DNA of 64,000 nucleotides from Leisingera sp. ANG1 (GTDB taxonomy: Bacteria > Pseudomonadota > Alphaproteobacteria > Rhodobacterales > Rhodobacteraceae). The position numbers and the translations under genes are program-made. Shown in pieces: positions 52,205 through 61,651 of the stretch. The notes beneath the pieces were generated by a model. The model saw only the letters and a list, made by a program, of their open reading frames with translations. It had not been told where the DNA came from and searched no databases. The stretch is from positions 186,001 to 250,000 of the forward strand of contig NZ_AFCF02000008.1 of the NCBI RefSeq assembly GCF_000203975.2. The letters run 5' to 3'. How positions within the stretch are numbered: position 1 is the first letter of the stretch; each line of letters starts with the position of its first letter.

Positions 52205-53329
52205 ATGAAATCCATTGTTGTGACATGCGCGGCGTGCGCCTTGGCGCTTGCGGTGCCTGCGGGTGGCTGGGCCGAAGAAAACCGTCTGGTTCTTCTGGAT
52301 GGAGCAGACGGGCCAGAAGACGAAAGCTATGATCCAGCCGCGCCCTTTCTGGCTGAACTGACATTGGAATATCTCCACAACGACAGTGATGATCCGGACG
52401 ATCAGGAAGACGAATACACAGCTACGCTGGATCTCGAATTTTACTTGAACGAGAACGTCTTGCTGGTTGGCACCTTGCTTGGCACATCGGTGAAAGGTGA
52501 GGGAACATTTCCGAACGACTACGATTTCTATTTTGAAGAGTTGTACCTGAATGCAGAGATTGACAGCGTTGGTGTCTTCGGCGGCAAGTTCAACCCGGTG
52601 TTCGGAATAGGTTTTGATGACGTGGCCGGAGAGCTCTACGGTGCGGGCTATCACGACGATTATGAACTGACTGAGCGGCTTGGAGCAGGTGTCTACTATT
52701 CCTTTGAGGATGCTTCGGGCGGTGAACACACCCTAGGCGCCAGCGCCTTTCAGCTGGATACCAGCTTCCTCGCCAAGAGCTTTTTGCGCGGTGAGCGGCT
52801 TGCGTCCCGTGCCGACGGCGGGCTGAGCAACACTGGCGGCCTGAATTCCTACAACATCTGGCTGGAAGGCGAAGATGCCTTTGGCATCGAGGATTCCCGC
52901 TACAACATCACTTACCGCTCGCAAGAGGGCGGGCTTCCGGGAGAGGCAACGGAAACCGGCTTTGCCGCTGGCGCCAGCAAGCTGTTCGAGCTTGCCAACG
53001 GCAATGAGCTGGAAGTGTTCGCCGAACTGGTCAGCCTGGACAACTCGCAAGACGACGGCGTGTCCTTTGATCAGGAAACCTTGATGGCGAACGCCGCATA
53101 TTATTTCGGCGCCGACTGGGTCGCCACACTTGGCGGCGGCGTGCAGGACATCGGCAACAGCAGCGACACAACCGAAATTGCCAATGGCAGCAACCGCTTT
53201 GCCACCGCGTCTGTGGGCAAGACTTTTTTTGACAGCCTGTATGTGGAGCTGGCATACAAACGCGAAAAGACGAGCGGCAGCTACGAAAACTCCGCTGGCG
53301 TTTTGTTCTCCTATAGCGTTGATTTTTAA
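52205..53329 (+). CDS. Outer-membrane beta-barrel protein of the synthetase cluster
   Basis: 374 residues. Signal peptide MKSIVVTCAACALALAVPAGGWAEEN, then a run of amphipathic beta strands with many Tyr/Phe/Gly and acidic loops (DSDDPDDQEDEY), ending in Phe (FSYSVDF), the usual C-terminal signature of outer-membrane barrels. The Asp/Glu-rich surface is notable next to a proposed cationic polymer. Resembles LbtU-like porin families; exact family uncertain. Start ATG 52205 has AAGGA and AGGAGG upstream; 133 bp after the synthetase stop on the same strand, so likely cotranscribed. Proposed role: polymer export, retention at the surface, or self-protection (inference). Confidence 0.75.
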   Translation: MKSIVVTCAACALALAVPAGGWAEENRLVLLDGADGPEDESYDPAAPFLAELTLEYLHNDSDDPDDQEDEYTATLDLEFYLNENVLLVGTLLGTSVKGEGTFPNDYDFYFEELYLNAEIDSVGVFGGKFNPVFGIGFDDVAGELYGAGYHDDYELTERLGAGVYYSFEDASGGEHTLGASAFQLDTSFLAKSFLRGERLASRADGGLSNTGGLNSYNIWLEGEDAFGIEDSRYNITYRSQEGGLPGEATETGFAAGASKLFELANGNELEVFAELVSLDNSQDDGVSFDQETLMANAAYYFGADWVATLGGGVQDIGNSSDTTEIANGSNRFATASVGKTFFDSLYVELAYKREKTSGSYENSAGVLFSYSVDF

Positions 53330-53547
53330 GTAAGGCTGGAAAACTGCGCGAATTTTGGCGGTTTCAATTGTCCCCCGTCAGCCAGCCGGAAACCTGCGGC
53401 GCCCTGCCTGATGCCTGGTTGTGCAGTTTGGCAAAGATCTCAAGCGGCTCCGAAATCATGCCAAGCGGCAGTTTAACCAGATACCGGCTTGGAAGACTGG
53501 CTCCTTCAGGAAGAACTACACAACCAAATCAGGCGTTCCAGCACCAA

Positions 53548-54552
53548 TCAGGACACTTTGAAAATATTGCCATTGGTGATTTGGCGCACTGCCCGGTCCA
53601 TGCGGAATTGATTGCCCCGATCGGTGTGCTCATCCGCCAGCAGATCCTCGTATCTATCGGCCACGGCACGCAAGTGTTCCAGAGCGTCATTCTTGCGGTC
53701 CTTCAGTGCCATCAGGTAGCCGCGCGACAACTCCAGGAAATACTCGTACTTGCGCTCAATACCCGGGAAGGCAACAGCGTCGTGATATGCCAAGCATTCT
53801 TCGTAGCTGCCTTGGGTGAAAGGATCATAGTCAGCTACTTCCTGCGGTACGTCCTTGATGCTGGTATAAATTGATGACGTGAAGACCTGGCCCTCCCAGC
53901 GGTAGTAATCCCTGAGGTAGCCCATCGTGACCTTGATCCAGGGCAGCCGGTCAAAGAAGAAGTCCTGATTGATCAATACAGAGTTCCCACCGATCATCGA
54001 GGGGTAAAACTGTTTCGAGACATGGGCGTTCAAGCGCATGGTTTTGCAGACATCTATGAACGCTATCTCGATAGGAGCGCCCTCCCACACTTCTTCGTTC
54101 AAGTCACCGATGTGAAGCGAGATCAGGTCTCTGTAGGGGTCTACGTTCTTTTCCAAAATGGGAACAAAGCTCTCCCCGAGAACGTAGGGTGTGCCATGGA
54201 AGACCCTGTTTTTGTCGATCTTGTCGCTGGCAGGCGCAGGCAGGAACCCCAGTTCGTAACCATGCAGAGGCCTGGCATCGGGAAAACCCGAGAAATCCAT
54301 TCTGGCAAAGTCCGGGTTGGTTTGGAGACCAGAAGCACTGGCAACCAGGGAAGATCCAAAGAAGCTGCCACCGTCGATGATGGCCCCATCACCGCGGTAC
54401 AGCTTGCTGGTCAGAGCAGCCAGCATTGCCCGTTCCATATATGACAGCATGCCCGGTGCGCCGCCCTGGCGTTGGCTAAGCACTAGGTTGGGAAGGTCAA
54501 GTTTTTCTACAAACGAGCTGCCGACGACCCCCGCCGCAATCACTGAATACAT
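53548..54552 (-). CDS. SAM methyltransferase-like protein of unknown function
   Basis: 334 residues. GAIIDGGSFFGSSLVASASGL resembles a motif I with a modified loop, and APIEIAFIDVCKTMRLNAHVSKQFYPSMIGGNSVLINQDFF resembles the IGAHFIDG-to-beta5 part of class I methyltransferases (TylF/Methyltransf_24-type). The C-terminal half is helical with Glu/Arg-rich segments. No signal peptide. Catalytic residues are not certain. Minus strand, facing the beta-barrel gene; the gap 53330-53547 holds no gene. Probably part of the sugar cluster to the right. Confidence 0.5.
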   Translation of the reverse strand: MYSVIAAGVVGSSFVEKLDLPNLVLSQRQGGAPGMLSYMERAMLAALTSKLYRGDGAIIDGGSFFGSSLVASASGLQTNPDFARMDFSGFPDARPLHGYELGFLPAPASDKIDKNRVFHGTPYVLGESFVPILEKNVDPYRDLISLHIGDLNEEVWEGAPIEIAFIDVCKTMRLNAHVSKQFYPSMIGGNSVLINQDFFFDRLPWIKVTMGYLRDYYRWEGQVFTSSIYTSIKDVPQEVADYDPFTQGSYEECLAYHDAVAFPGIERKYEYFLELSRGYLMALKDRKNDALEHLRAVADRYEDLLADEHTDRGNQFRMDRAVRQITNGNIFKVS

Positions 54553-54661
54553 ATCAAATCACCCTTTTCTGTTCTGGCGCGCCACAAACAACCGGTAGCA
54601 GTTCAAGCCAGCCGAGGAGAGGCTTAGGTCTGATGCCTACAGCGGCAGTTACGAGCAAGGA

Positions 54662-54693
54662 GGCGGCCGGGAGAAGCAATCCGCCCGGCCGCC
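54662..54693. terminator. 10-bp perfect hairpin between methyltransferase-like and sqdB genes
   Basis: GGCGGCCGGG (54662-54671) and CCCGGCCGCC (54684-54693) with a 12-nt loop, in the gap downstream of the minus-strand sqdB gene. No T-run on either side, so termination is possible but unproven. Confidence 0.4.
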
Positions 54694-54775
54694 GTCTATG
54701 CTTATAAGAAGTCAGCTGCCGGAAAGGCCCAGAAGGGTCCCTTGGGGGTCAGCCGCTGTGTCTCCTTACCGCTGT

Positions 54776-55933
54776 TTACTTCCAAAGCGATACACAAGGG
54801 ATTTTAGATGTGTCGCAGCGCGTAGCGTACTTCTGAGCGATCTCGCGCACTTCTTCCATCAGGTTTTCTTTCAGCCTGACGGGCTCAAGGCCAAGATACA
54901 TGAAGCCTTCGTTGTTCACTTTCAGCTCATTCTCGGCCATTTCGTTCCGCGGGTTTTCGAGATAGGAAATTTCAGCTCCCATCATGGTGCGAAGCATTTG
55001 AGCCAGGTCGCGAACACGGTGTGTCTCCGTCATCTGGTTCAGGATCCGGACACGTTCACCATCCTCTGGCGGGCTTTCCAGTACCAGTTCAATACAGCGG
55101 CAGGTGTCCTGGATATGGATGAAGGCGCGCGTTTGACCGCCTGTCCCGTGCACAGTGACAGGATAATTGACCGCCGCTTGCATGATGAAGCGGTTCAGAA
55201 CCGTGCCGTAGTCTCCGTCGTAGTCGAAACGGTTGATCAGCCGTTCGTCCAGCTTGGTCTCCGGCGTTTGCGTTCCCCACACGATACCCTGGTGCAGGTC
55301 GGTGACCCTGACACCGTCATTCTTGTTGTAGAAGGCGAACAGGAGCTGATCCTGGCATTTGGTCATGTGGTAAATCGACCCCGGGTTCGGCGGGTACAGG
55401 ATGTCCTGTTCGATGTCGCCCGAAGGAGTTTCGATTTTCACATTCAAATAACCCTCTGGGATCTCAATCCCGGCGGTGCCATATCCATAGACCCCCATGG
55501 TCCCGAGATGGATCAGATGGGCATCCGAACCAGCCTCGACCAGAGCCGCCAGAACATCGTTGGTCGCATTGAGGTTGTTTGAGACTGTATAGCGTTTGTG
55601 CGCCGCGCTTTTCATGGAGTAAGGCGCAGCCCGCTGTTCCGCAAAATGGATTACGGCATCCGGCCGCTCTTCACGGATCAGAGTGAGCAGCCGTTCATAA
55701 TCCTGCCCCACCGTCAGGTTTTCAAAGCGGATCGTTTTGCCGGTCAGCTCCTTCCAGACACGCAAGCGCTCGCCGATCGGCCGGATGGGGGTGAGGCTTT
55801 CAACCTCAAGCTCTACGTCGATTTTCCGGCGGGAAAGGTTGTCAACGATAACAACGTCATGCCCACGGTTTGAAAGATAGAGACTGGTCGGCCAACCGCA
55901 GAACCCGTCTCCTCCAAGAATGAGAACTTTCAT
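54776..55933 (-). CDS. sqdB: UDP-sulfoquinovose synthase
   Basis: 385 residues, extended SDR. It converts UDP-glucose and sulfite to UDP-sulfoquinovose. Nucleotide motif [17 protein letters not shown] (as in SQD1/SqdB), [13 protein letters not shown], catalytic triad Thr145 (LGTMG), Tyr188 and Lys192 (SIYHMTK), and substrate strand [31 protein letters not shown]. The family is used for sulfolipid SQDG in phototrophs and some roseobacters, and for sulfoquinovose in surface glycans elsewhere. Neighbouring genes are glycosyltransferases and an epimerase, with no sqdA, sqdC or sqdD in view. Start ATG 55933 with GGGGA upstream. Confidence 0.92.
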   Translation of the reverse strand: MKVLILGGDGFCGWPTSLYLSNRGHDVVIVDNLSRRKIDVELEVESLTPIRPIGERLRVWKELTGKTIRFENLTVGQDYERLLTLIREERPDAVIHFAEQRAAPYSMKSAAHKRYTVSNNLNATNDVLAALVEAGSDAHLIHLGTMGVYGYGTAGIEIPEGYLNVKIETPSGDIEQDILYPPNPGSIYHMTKCQDQLLFAFYNKNDGVRVTDLHQGIVWGTQTPETKLDERLINRFDYDGDYGTVLNRFIMQAAVNYPVTVHGTGGQTRAFIHIQDTCRCIELVLESPPEDGERVRILNQMTETHRVRDLAQMLRTMMGAEISYLENPRNEMAENELKVNNEGFMYLGLEPVRLKENLMEEVREIAQKYATRCDTSKIPCVSLWK

Positions 55934-56026
55934 CCAAAATTCCCCTTATGATTGTTTTGAGTGGAGATTAATACCGCTTAGATTTCTTTCGCAAGCGGAA
56001 ATGCGCATTTGAAACTGGAGCACTTT

Positions 56027-58630
56027 TTACTGCTGGAGCTGCCTGAATGAACTCTCCGGCAGGGCGGCCGCCTTGCCGTGGTCTTCCTCCAAGTCAGCAC
56101 CAGACGTCTGCCCGCACTCAGCTGACAGCGGTGTTGATATTGCCTTGGCAAGCGCCAATGCGTGTGAGGCCTCTGTCCGCTCCTGTAACAGAGCGTCGCG
56201 CAATTGCAGCGCATTTGCGCGCGCCTTCGCGGGATCAGCCAGGACTTTCCGAAGGACGGCGGCCCATTGATCAGCAGGCGCATCCGCGGGCAGGCAATGG
56301 GACAGCCCGGGACGCAGCACTTCCCGTGTCCCGCCGGCATCCGCCCCCACAAGCGGAATGCCCGTCATGCCAGCCTCCAGCAGTTGCACTGGCACCCCAT
56401 CCCACGCGGAGGTATAGAGCCACACGTCGGCTTCCCCCAGCGGCAGGCTGGCAAAATGCTCATATTCCCCTTCCAGGCATACATTGGCAGGGCGATCCGG
56501 AAGCGGCGGCCCTCCTTCCAGCACACTGGAACCCCACATCCGGAAGTCCGCTTCCGGCAGGCTGCGGGCAATCTCATATACCAACCCGGCTCTCTTTTGC
56601 GGATCCATCCGCCCGCCCCAAAAGATCTGGGGACGCCGGCCCGTGCCGGATGGCGGCGCTGGCGCGGCCGGGATCGAGCTGTCTGCCGGACTCGGCAGAA
56701 CATGCACCCGCTCAGCCAACTGGCGCGGCAGCATAAAGCGTTCACAAAGTTCGCTGGCCAGGAACTGGCTGTCCGTGAGAATTCCCGCCAGTTTCTGGAA
56801 ATGCGGATAGACACGCCGAAGCGGATACCCCGTCCAATATCCATACGGGGTTTGCTCGTTGCAGAACAGGCAGGCAAACAGGCGAGCTGAAGACGCAAGC
56901 GCGGTTCCGAAAGGGGGCATCGCGTCCCACAGAAGCCGGGAATTCACATTGAAGACACATTCCGGATGCAGAGCCCGCAAAAACTCCACCAGAACCCGCA
57001 GCCGTGCCTCCTTTTCCAGACCGGACGTCAGTGCTGCGAAGTCCACCACGCGAACGCCCGGCGGCAGCTTGCCTTCTGGCATGGTTCCGGATTGATCCGT
57101 CAGGATGACCAGCACTTCGTTCGCATCACCGTCTGCCAGCACCCGGGCAATATGACCTTCGAAGCGTGGTGCAGCACCGAAACGCGGACGGTTCACGCAA
57201 ATCACATGGCGCGCGCGCCGGTGGCCTGCAGCGCCATTCAAGCGCCACATCGCCGCCGTGCGTTCCGATACTGCATCCGTGTGGAACGGCGGAATCTTAA
57301 TCTGCAGAGCCTGCATCCACCCTTGCTCAACCAAGGGTTCGTGCTGAGCGGCACGCGCCACCTGTGCACCCAGCTCTCCAAACTCCAGCCGCTGGCGGAG
57401 CCCGCCGTACCGGGACCTCCACAATTTAAATGCATCCCCTGCGGAACAGCCGAGCATCTCGGCAATTGTGCCGAACGCAGTTACCGGGCGGGGCACATAT
57501 CCCTCATGCTCGCCTTTTTCCAGCCAGTGCAAAAACGGGTTCATCCCGCTGCGGGCCACATCCGGATAGCTTTTCAGGTAGGCTTTGGTGGAAAACCAAG
57601 GAGCCGGATTACGGCCTTCTTTCCAGCCGGCTCGGACATAATGCGCTACCGGGTCAAAGTTTTCGAGAGCGGCAATGTCCGGGTAAGAAGCAAGGTAGAA
57701 AGCGTAGTCAAACTTGGCCCGTATAACCTTGTAAGCCCGCCGGTCGCGCCAAGAAATTCTCCTCTTGTGCGCCCGGGCACGTTCCACCCGCGCTGCAAAT
57801 GCAGCGCCGTAATGCGGAACCTGCTCAAGCTGCTGACCTGGGGGCACGTGCGGGCTTTCCGGAGGAAGTGCAACCTGACCGCAAGCGCCAAGGTCTGCAA
57901 CCCGGTCCACGGCCATTGGCTCCAGCTGCCGGACAACTGCCTTGCGCGCACGGCTCTGAGTAACCAGAGACGCGTCGCGCCGCCGCTTGAAGATAATTGT
58001 GTCAGGCGCGTTCAGGTGCAGCCAGCCGCCCGCCATTGTTTCGATAGAAAACTGCCAGTCCTGAAACGACAGCCCCGCCGGAATATCACGTGCAGAATAT
58101 TGAAACTCCAAATGTGCCTCGCGCGGAGCAAGGCACAGGCTGTCGTAGTAATTCATGCAATAGAAGTGATACGGCGAGAACAAAGGGTCTGTCTGGTCTG
58201 GCTTCAAGAACACCGAATGCGCCCCGTCAAAGAGCCAGTTGAGTTCAGGGTGCACGATCACCCGGTGCCCTGCCCGCTCAGCTTGGCGCAAGCGGTCCAT
58301 CCCGTCGCTGAGCCAGTTTTCCGAAAAAAGGTCATCAGCATCCAGGAAGGCAATGCTGCGCCCCTTTGCCAAACGCACGGCGGCATTGCGCACCCTTCCC
58401 AGGTCACCCTCTTCGAAACTGATTTTCCGCCAATTCAGAAGTTGAGGCTGCGAGAACCACTGGCAGGTTTCTTCAGTCGCATTGTCCAGCGCGACAAGGC
58501 GCTCAACTGAGTATCCCTTGGCTTCGGCAGCACGGATCGCATCATCAGCTGCCCTGATCGTTGGCCCGCAGACCAGCGTTTCATCGTGCGCCGTGAGAAT
58601 TACAGACAAATCAAAACTGATGCCCGGCAC
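56027..58630 (-). CDS. Large bifunctional glycosyltransferase (GT2-like plus GT4-like)
   Basis: 867 residues. N-terminal GT-A domain (about 8-230): LSVILTAHDETLVCG, VRNAAVRLAKGRSIAFLDADDLFSENWL with DxD-type DADD. Middle: two copies of a ~40-residue pattern, YPDIAALENFDPVAHYVRAGWKEGRNPAP and YPDVARSGMNPFLHWLEKGEHEGY, a linker repeat seen in many alphaproteobacterial glycosyltransferases. C-terminal GT-B domain (about 470-830): FWGGRMDPQKRAGLVYEIARSL and LYTSAWDGVPVQLLEAGMTGIPLVGADAGGTREVL. Start is GTG 58630, 10 bp after a CAGGGG; the N-terminus begins where the GT2 fold begins. Likely builds a glycan chain; donor sugar unknown. Confidence 0.85.
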   Translation of the reverse strand: MPGISFDLSVILTAHDETLVCGPTIRAADDAIRAAEAKGYSVERLVALDNATEETCQWFSQPQLLNWRKISFEEGDLGRVRNAAVRLAKGRSIAFLDADDLFSENWLSDGMDRLRQAERAGHRVIVHPELNWLFDGAHSVFLKPDQTDPLFSPYHFYCMNYYDSLCLAPREAHLEFQYSARDIPAGLSFQDWQFSIETMAGGWLHLNAPDTIIFKRRRDASLVTQSRARKAVVRQLEPMAVDRVADLGACGQVALPPESPHVPPGQQLEQVPHYGAAFAARVERARAHKRRISWRDRRAYKVIRAKFDYAFYLASYPDIAALENFDPVAHYVRAGWKEGRNPAPWFSTKAYLKSYPDVARSGMNPFLHWLEKGEHEGYVPRPVTAFGTIAEMLGCSAGDAFKLWRSRYGGLRQRLEFGELGAQVARAAQHEPLVEQGWMQALQIKIPPFHTDAVSERTAAMWRLNGAAGHRRARHVICVNRPRFGAAPRFEGHIARVLADGDANEVLVILTDQSGTMPEGKLPPGVRVVDFAALTSGLEKEARLRVLVEFLRALHPECVFNVNSRLLWDAMPPFGTALASSARLFACLFCNEQTPYGYWTGYPLRRVYPHFQKLAGILTDSQFLASELCERFMLPRQLAERVHVLPSPADSSIPAAPAPPSGTGRRPQIFWGGRMDPQKRAGLVYEIARSLPEADFRMWGSSVLEGGPPLPDRPANVCLEGEYEHFASLPLGEADVWLYTSAWDGVPVQLLEAGMTGIPLVGADAGGTREVLRPGLSHCLPADAPADQWAAVLRKVLADPAKARANALQLRDALLQERTEASHALALAKAISTPLSAECGQTSGADLEEDHGKAAALPESSFRQLQQ

Positions 58631-58789
58631 TACTCTGCTTCACCCCTGAACGGATTTTTTGTTTTCAACGCCCGTCCACAGGACCGAAGCACCGCTGCAG
58701 CCCCTGGTATTAGAAGCACGCCATCAATAATTTCGCCTTTTATCGCGCAGCGATTGCGGGTACGCAACCCTCAGACGAAAGGATTTTTC

Positions 58790-59770
58790 ATGAAGAACAG
58801 CTCTGCATTTATCCTGATTGGCGGCTATGGTTTCGTGGGCCGCAACATCCTGGATGTTGTCCAGAACGGCCCTGAATTCGCCGGGCTGTCCCCCGCTGTG
58901 ATCGACAACATGTCCAATGCGGCACCGGGCCATGAAACAATCGACGTTCCAGCCTTTTGCGGCGGCTATGAGGAGCCAGGTGCCAAAGATTTCCTGGCTG
59001 ATCTGGACAAGCAAGAGTTCAACGGCCGCATCTTTGTGTTCCTGGCTGGGGAGACCCGGGTCGCTGAATCCAAGGACAGACCCCTTGATTTCATTGAGGC
59101 AAATATCAGCCAGCCGGCCGGTTTCGTTCTGGATGCCGTGAAACCCGGCGACCACTTCATCTTGATCTCAACGGCTGGTGCTCTCTTCGACGGCACCTTC
59201 GAGGTCCGCAACACCTCTGCGTACTGTCCCAAGAATTTCTACGGCGCCACAAAGGCAGCTGAAGAAATGATTCTGGAAAAGCTGGTCGAGCTGCGCGGCG
59301 GCACATTCTCGGTTATCCGGATGACTAACGTTTATGGCTGCTATTCCGAAAACAAAAAAAGCGCCATCCACGCCTTCACCCGCGCAGCACTGGAAGAAAC
59401 GGATGTGTTTATTAACGGCGACGGCGAGCAGCGGCGCGATTTCATCTATGCCGGGGATGTCGGCCGTGGCATTGCTACCCAAGCGTTGAGGGTTCAAAAC
59501 GGCGCAGAAACGTCCCGCGTGAACACGCTGGGCGCCGGAGTTTCAACTTCGCTGATGGATGTTGTCAGTGCGATTGAGGCTGCAACCGGCAAGACGCTGA
59601 GCTACACGAAAATTCCAGCCGAAGAACTTCTGAAAACCGAACCCCGGGATGTCATCGCGTCACGCGAAGATACTGCGGTGCTGCTCGGGGGGGAGTTCAC
59701 CCCATTGGTCGAAGGAATTCGAAGCACACACGCCTATTATGCGCGCCGGAGCGCTGGGGCTGACACCTGA
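58790..59770 (+). CDS. NAD-dependent sugar epimerase/dehydratase
   Basis: 326 residues, extended SDR. Nucleotide loop LIGGYGFVGRNILDVV (GGYGFVG), VFLAGETRVAESKDRPLDFIEANISQP, HFILISTAGALFDGTFEVRN, YxxxK site in CPKNFYGATKAAEEMI, and VIRMTNVYGCYSENKKSAIHAF. Likely acts on an NDP-sugar for the adjacent glycosyltransferases; the exact product is unresolved. Start ATG 58790 with AAAGGA 7 nt upstream. The stop overlaps the next start (TGATG), so the two are coupled. Confidence 0.87.
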   Translation: MKNSSAFILIGGYGFVGRNILDVVQNGPEFAGLSPAVIDNMSNAAPGHETIDVPAFCGGYEEPGAKDFLADLDKQEFNGRIFVFLAGETRVAESKDRPLDFIEANISQPAGFVLDAVKPGDHFILISTAGALFDGTFEVRNTSAYCPKNFYGATKAAEEMILEKLVELRGGTFSVIRMTNVYGCYSENKKSAIHAFTRAALEETDVFINGDGEQRRDFIYAGDVGRGIATQALRVQNGAETSRVNTLGAGVSTSLMDVVSAIEAATGKTLSYTKIPAEELLKTEPRDVIASREDTAVLLGGEFTPLVEGIRSTHAYYARRSAGADT

Positions 59771-61602
59771 TGAAAACGGCCCTTTATGTCGCCTATCATA
59801 AACCGGCACCGCGCCTTCAGAGCACCTGCGTGCTCCCTGTTCAGGCAGGCAGGGCGCTGACCCGGTCTCCGATCCCCGGAATGATCGGCGACGAAACCGG
59901 CAAAAACATCTCGGAAAAAAACGAAACCTGGTGCGAACTAACCGTACTCTACTGGGCTTGGAAGAACCATACGGGAAATGACCTGACCGGACTTATGCAC
60001 TACCGTCGGCTGCTGGATTTTTCGGGCCGCGTTTCATCCGGTCCGGTGGAGACATTTCCGAACGAATTCGACACGCGTGCCTGGTGCCGTGAGGCCGAAG
60101 AGTGGATCATGCAGGAAGGTGCGAATTGGGACATCGTGCTGCCGCGGCCGCACCGGATGGGCAAAACAGTAGAAGAAAACTACCGGTCCGGCCACAATGC
60201 GCAGGACTGGGAAGAGATGTGCCGCATAATCCGGCGCGACCACCCGGAATATTCCGCCAGCCTGGATGCCGTGGCTTCCGGCTACGAGGTGCGGCTGGGC
60301 AATCTGGCCCTCATGGCCAAGCCTGTACTCGACAGGTATTGCAGCTGGCTGTTCGACATTCTTTTCAAAGTTGAGGCCGCTCCTGTAAACCGTGACACCT
60401 ACAGCCCTTACCAGGCTCGATATCCCGGGTTCCTGTCGGAACGGCTGCTAACCGTTTTTGTCCACCACGAAGCCAAGACAAACCCGTCGGCACGCATCAA
60501 GGAAGTGTCGGTCCTGAACCTCAGCCGCGCGGCGGTGTCTCCGTTCTTGGTATCTGCAGACTGCCGGGGGCAAAGCGCCGTTAATATTGCCTGTTCGGCA
60601 GACCGGGCTTACCTTCCCCACGCAGCTGCAATGCTGCGCTCGGTACTGGATCATGCAGACCCGTCGCGGCCGCTGAATTTCTTCTTCCTGCATTCGAATA
60701 TCGACAATTGCGACCTGTCACTCTTGCAGGCAATGATGGATGAGCGGCCAGGCACCAGCTTTCACCCGATCAATGCCAATGGCATTTTCGAATCCAGTTA
60801 CCGGTCTGCATCACGCGCACCTTCCAATGCCACTTACAACAGGTTCCTGCTCCCGTCTCTGTTTCCTGAGCTCAATCGCCTGCTTTACCTGGATGCGGAC
60901 CTCATCGTCAGGGCTGACATCGGCAAACTGTTTGATGCAGATATGGGTTCAGCAGAAATCGCTGCTGTTCCCGACTGGATTATGACGCGTACCTTGTCCG
61001 GCCCGACCAGAACAATCGATCCCGAAGTCCCGGATCTGACCAAGTACCAGCGGGAAACTCTTGGACTAACAGAAGCTGAGATCGGGCGGTATTTTAATGC
61101 AGGGGTTCTGCTGTTCGATTTCGCTGCAATGAAGAACCCCGAAGCGATAGGCGGGAAGCTCCGCCGGATGGCCAGCGAGCGCCGGTATCTATTCAGGGAT
61201 CAGGACATCCTGAATGTGTATTTCAAGGACAAGGTTTGCCTTCTTGATGCACGGTGGAACGTCTTCAACGCGCCGGAGCAGGCCTATGCCCGAGTACCGA
61301 GAAACAACCATGTGCAAGCAATGGCGGCCCGCCGCAGCCCTTGGATCACTCATTACGCCGACCGGGACTTCAAACCCTGGCTGGGCCATGCGGTCCCCGA
61401 AGCGCAGCACTACTGGCAGGCGCTGATCCGCACGCCATTCTATGGCGAGGTGGTAAGCGGACTGGCAAGGAAGGGCAGCCGCCGCAAGCGCAGGCTGGCC
61501 CCCTTGCTCGTGAGCGCTGGCCGCAAAACCGCAGAACGTATTCCCTTTTTGAAAGTTCCAATGCTGAAGCTCTACCATGCCTGTTCGGGCATCCGTCTCT
61601 GA
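59770..61602 (+). CDS. DUF4422 plus GT8 glycosyltransferase
   Basis: 610 residues. N-terminal DUF4422 (about 1-250): LYVAYHKPAPRLQSTCVLPVQAG, SEKNETWCELTVLYWAWKNH, LTGLMHYRRLLDFSGR. C-terminal GT8 domain (about 270-560): VNIACSADRAYLPHAAAMLRSVLDHAD, FHPINANGIFESSYRSASRA, LLYLDADLIVRADIG with the DxD motif, FNAGVLLFDFAAMK and FRDQDILNVYFKDKVCLLDARWNVF. Typical of LPS or capsule galactosyl/glucosyltransferase proteins. Coupled to the epimerase by a 1-bp overlap. Same direction as the following glycosyltransferase. Confidence 0.87.
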   Translation: MKTALYVAYHKPAPRLQSTCVLPVQAGRALTRSPIPGMIGDETGKNISEKNETWCELTVLYWAWKNHTGNDLTGLMHYRRLLDFSGRVSSGPVETFPNEFDTRAWCREAEEWIMQEGANWDIVLPRPHRMGKTVEENYRSGHNAQDWEEMCRIIRRDHPEYSASLDAVASGYEVRLGNLALMAKPVLDRYCSWLFDILFKVEAAPVNRDTYSPYQARYPGFLSERLLTVFVHHEAKTNPSARIKEVSVLNLSRAAVSPFLVSADCRGQSAVNIACSADRAYLPHAAAMLRSVLDHADPSRPLNFFFLHSNIDNCDLSLLQAMMDERPGTSFHPINANGIFESSYRSASRAPSNATYNRFLLPSLFPELNRLLYLDADLIVRADIGKLFDADMGSAEIAAVPDWIMTRTLSGPTRTIDPEVPDLTKYQRETLGLTEAEIGRYFNAGVLLFDFAAMKNPEAIGGKLRRMASERRYLFRDQDILNVYFKDKVCLLDARWNVFNAPEQAYARVPRNNHVQAMAARRSPWITHYADRDFKPWLGHAVPEAQHYWQALIRTPFYGEVVSGLARKGSRRKRRLAPLLVSAGRKTAERIPFLKVPMLKLYHACSGIRL

Positions 61603-61651
61603 GGGACGGTCAGAGGCAGCAGACGACAGCATCGAAACACATGGAGATTTC

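Noticed and set aside
53368-53874. Plus-strand ORF of 168 residues overlapping the methyltransferase-like gene
   Set aside because: Mostly antisense to the supported minus-strand gene, with no ribosome-binding site and no recognisable motif.
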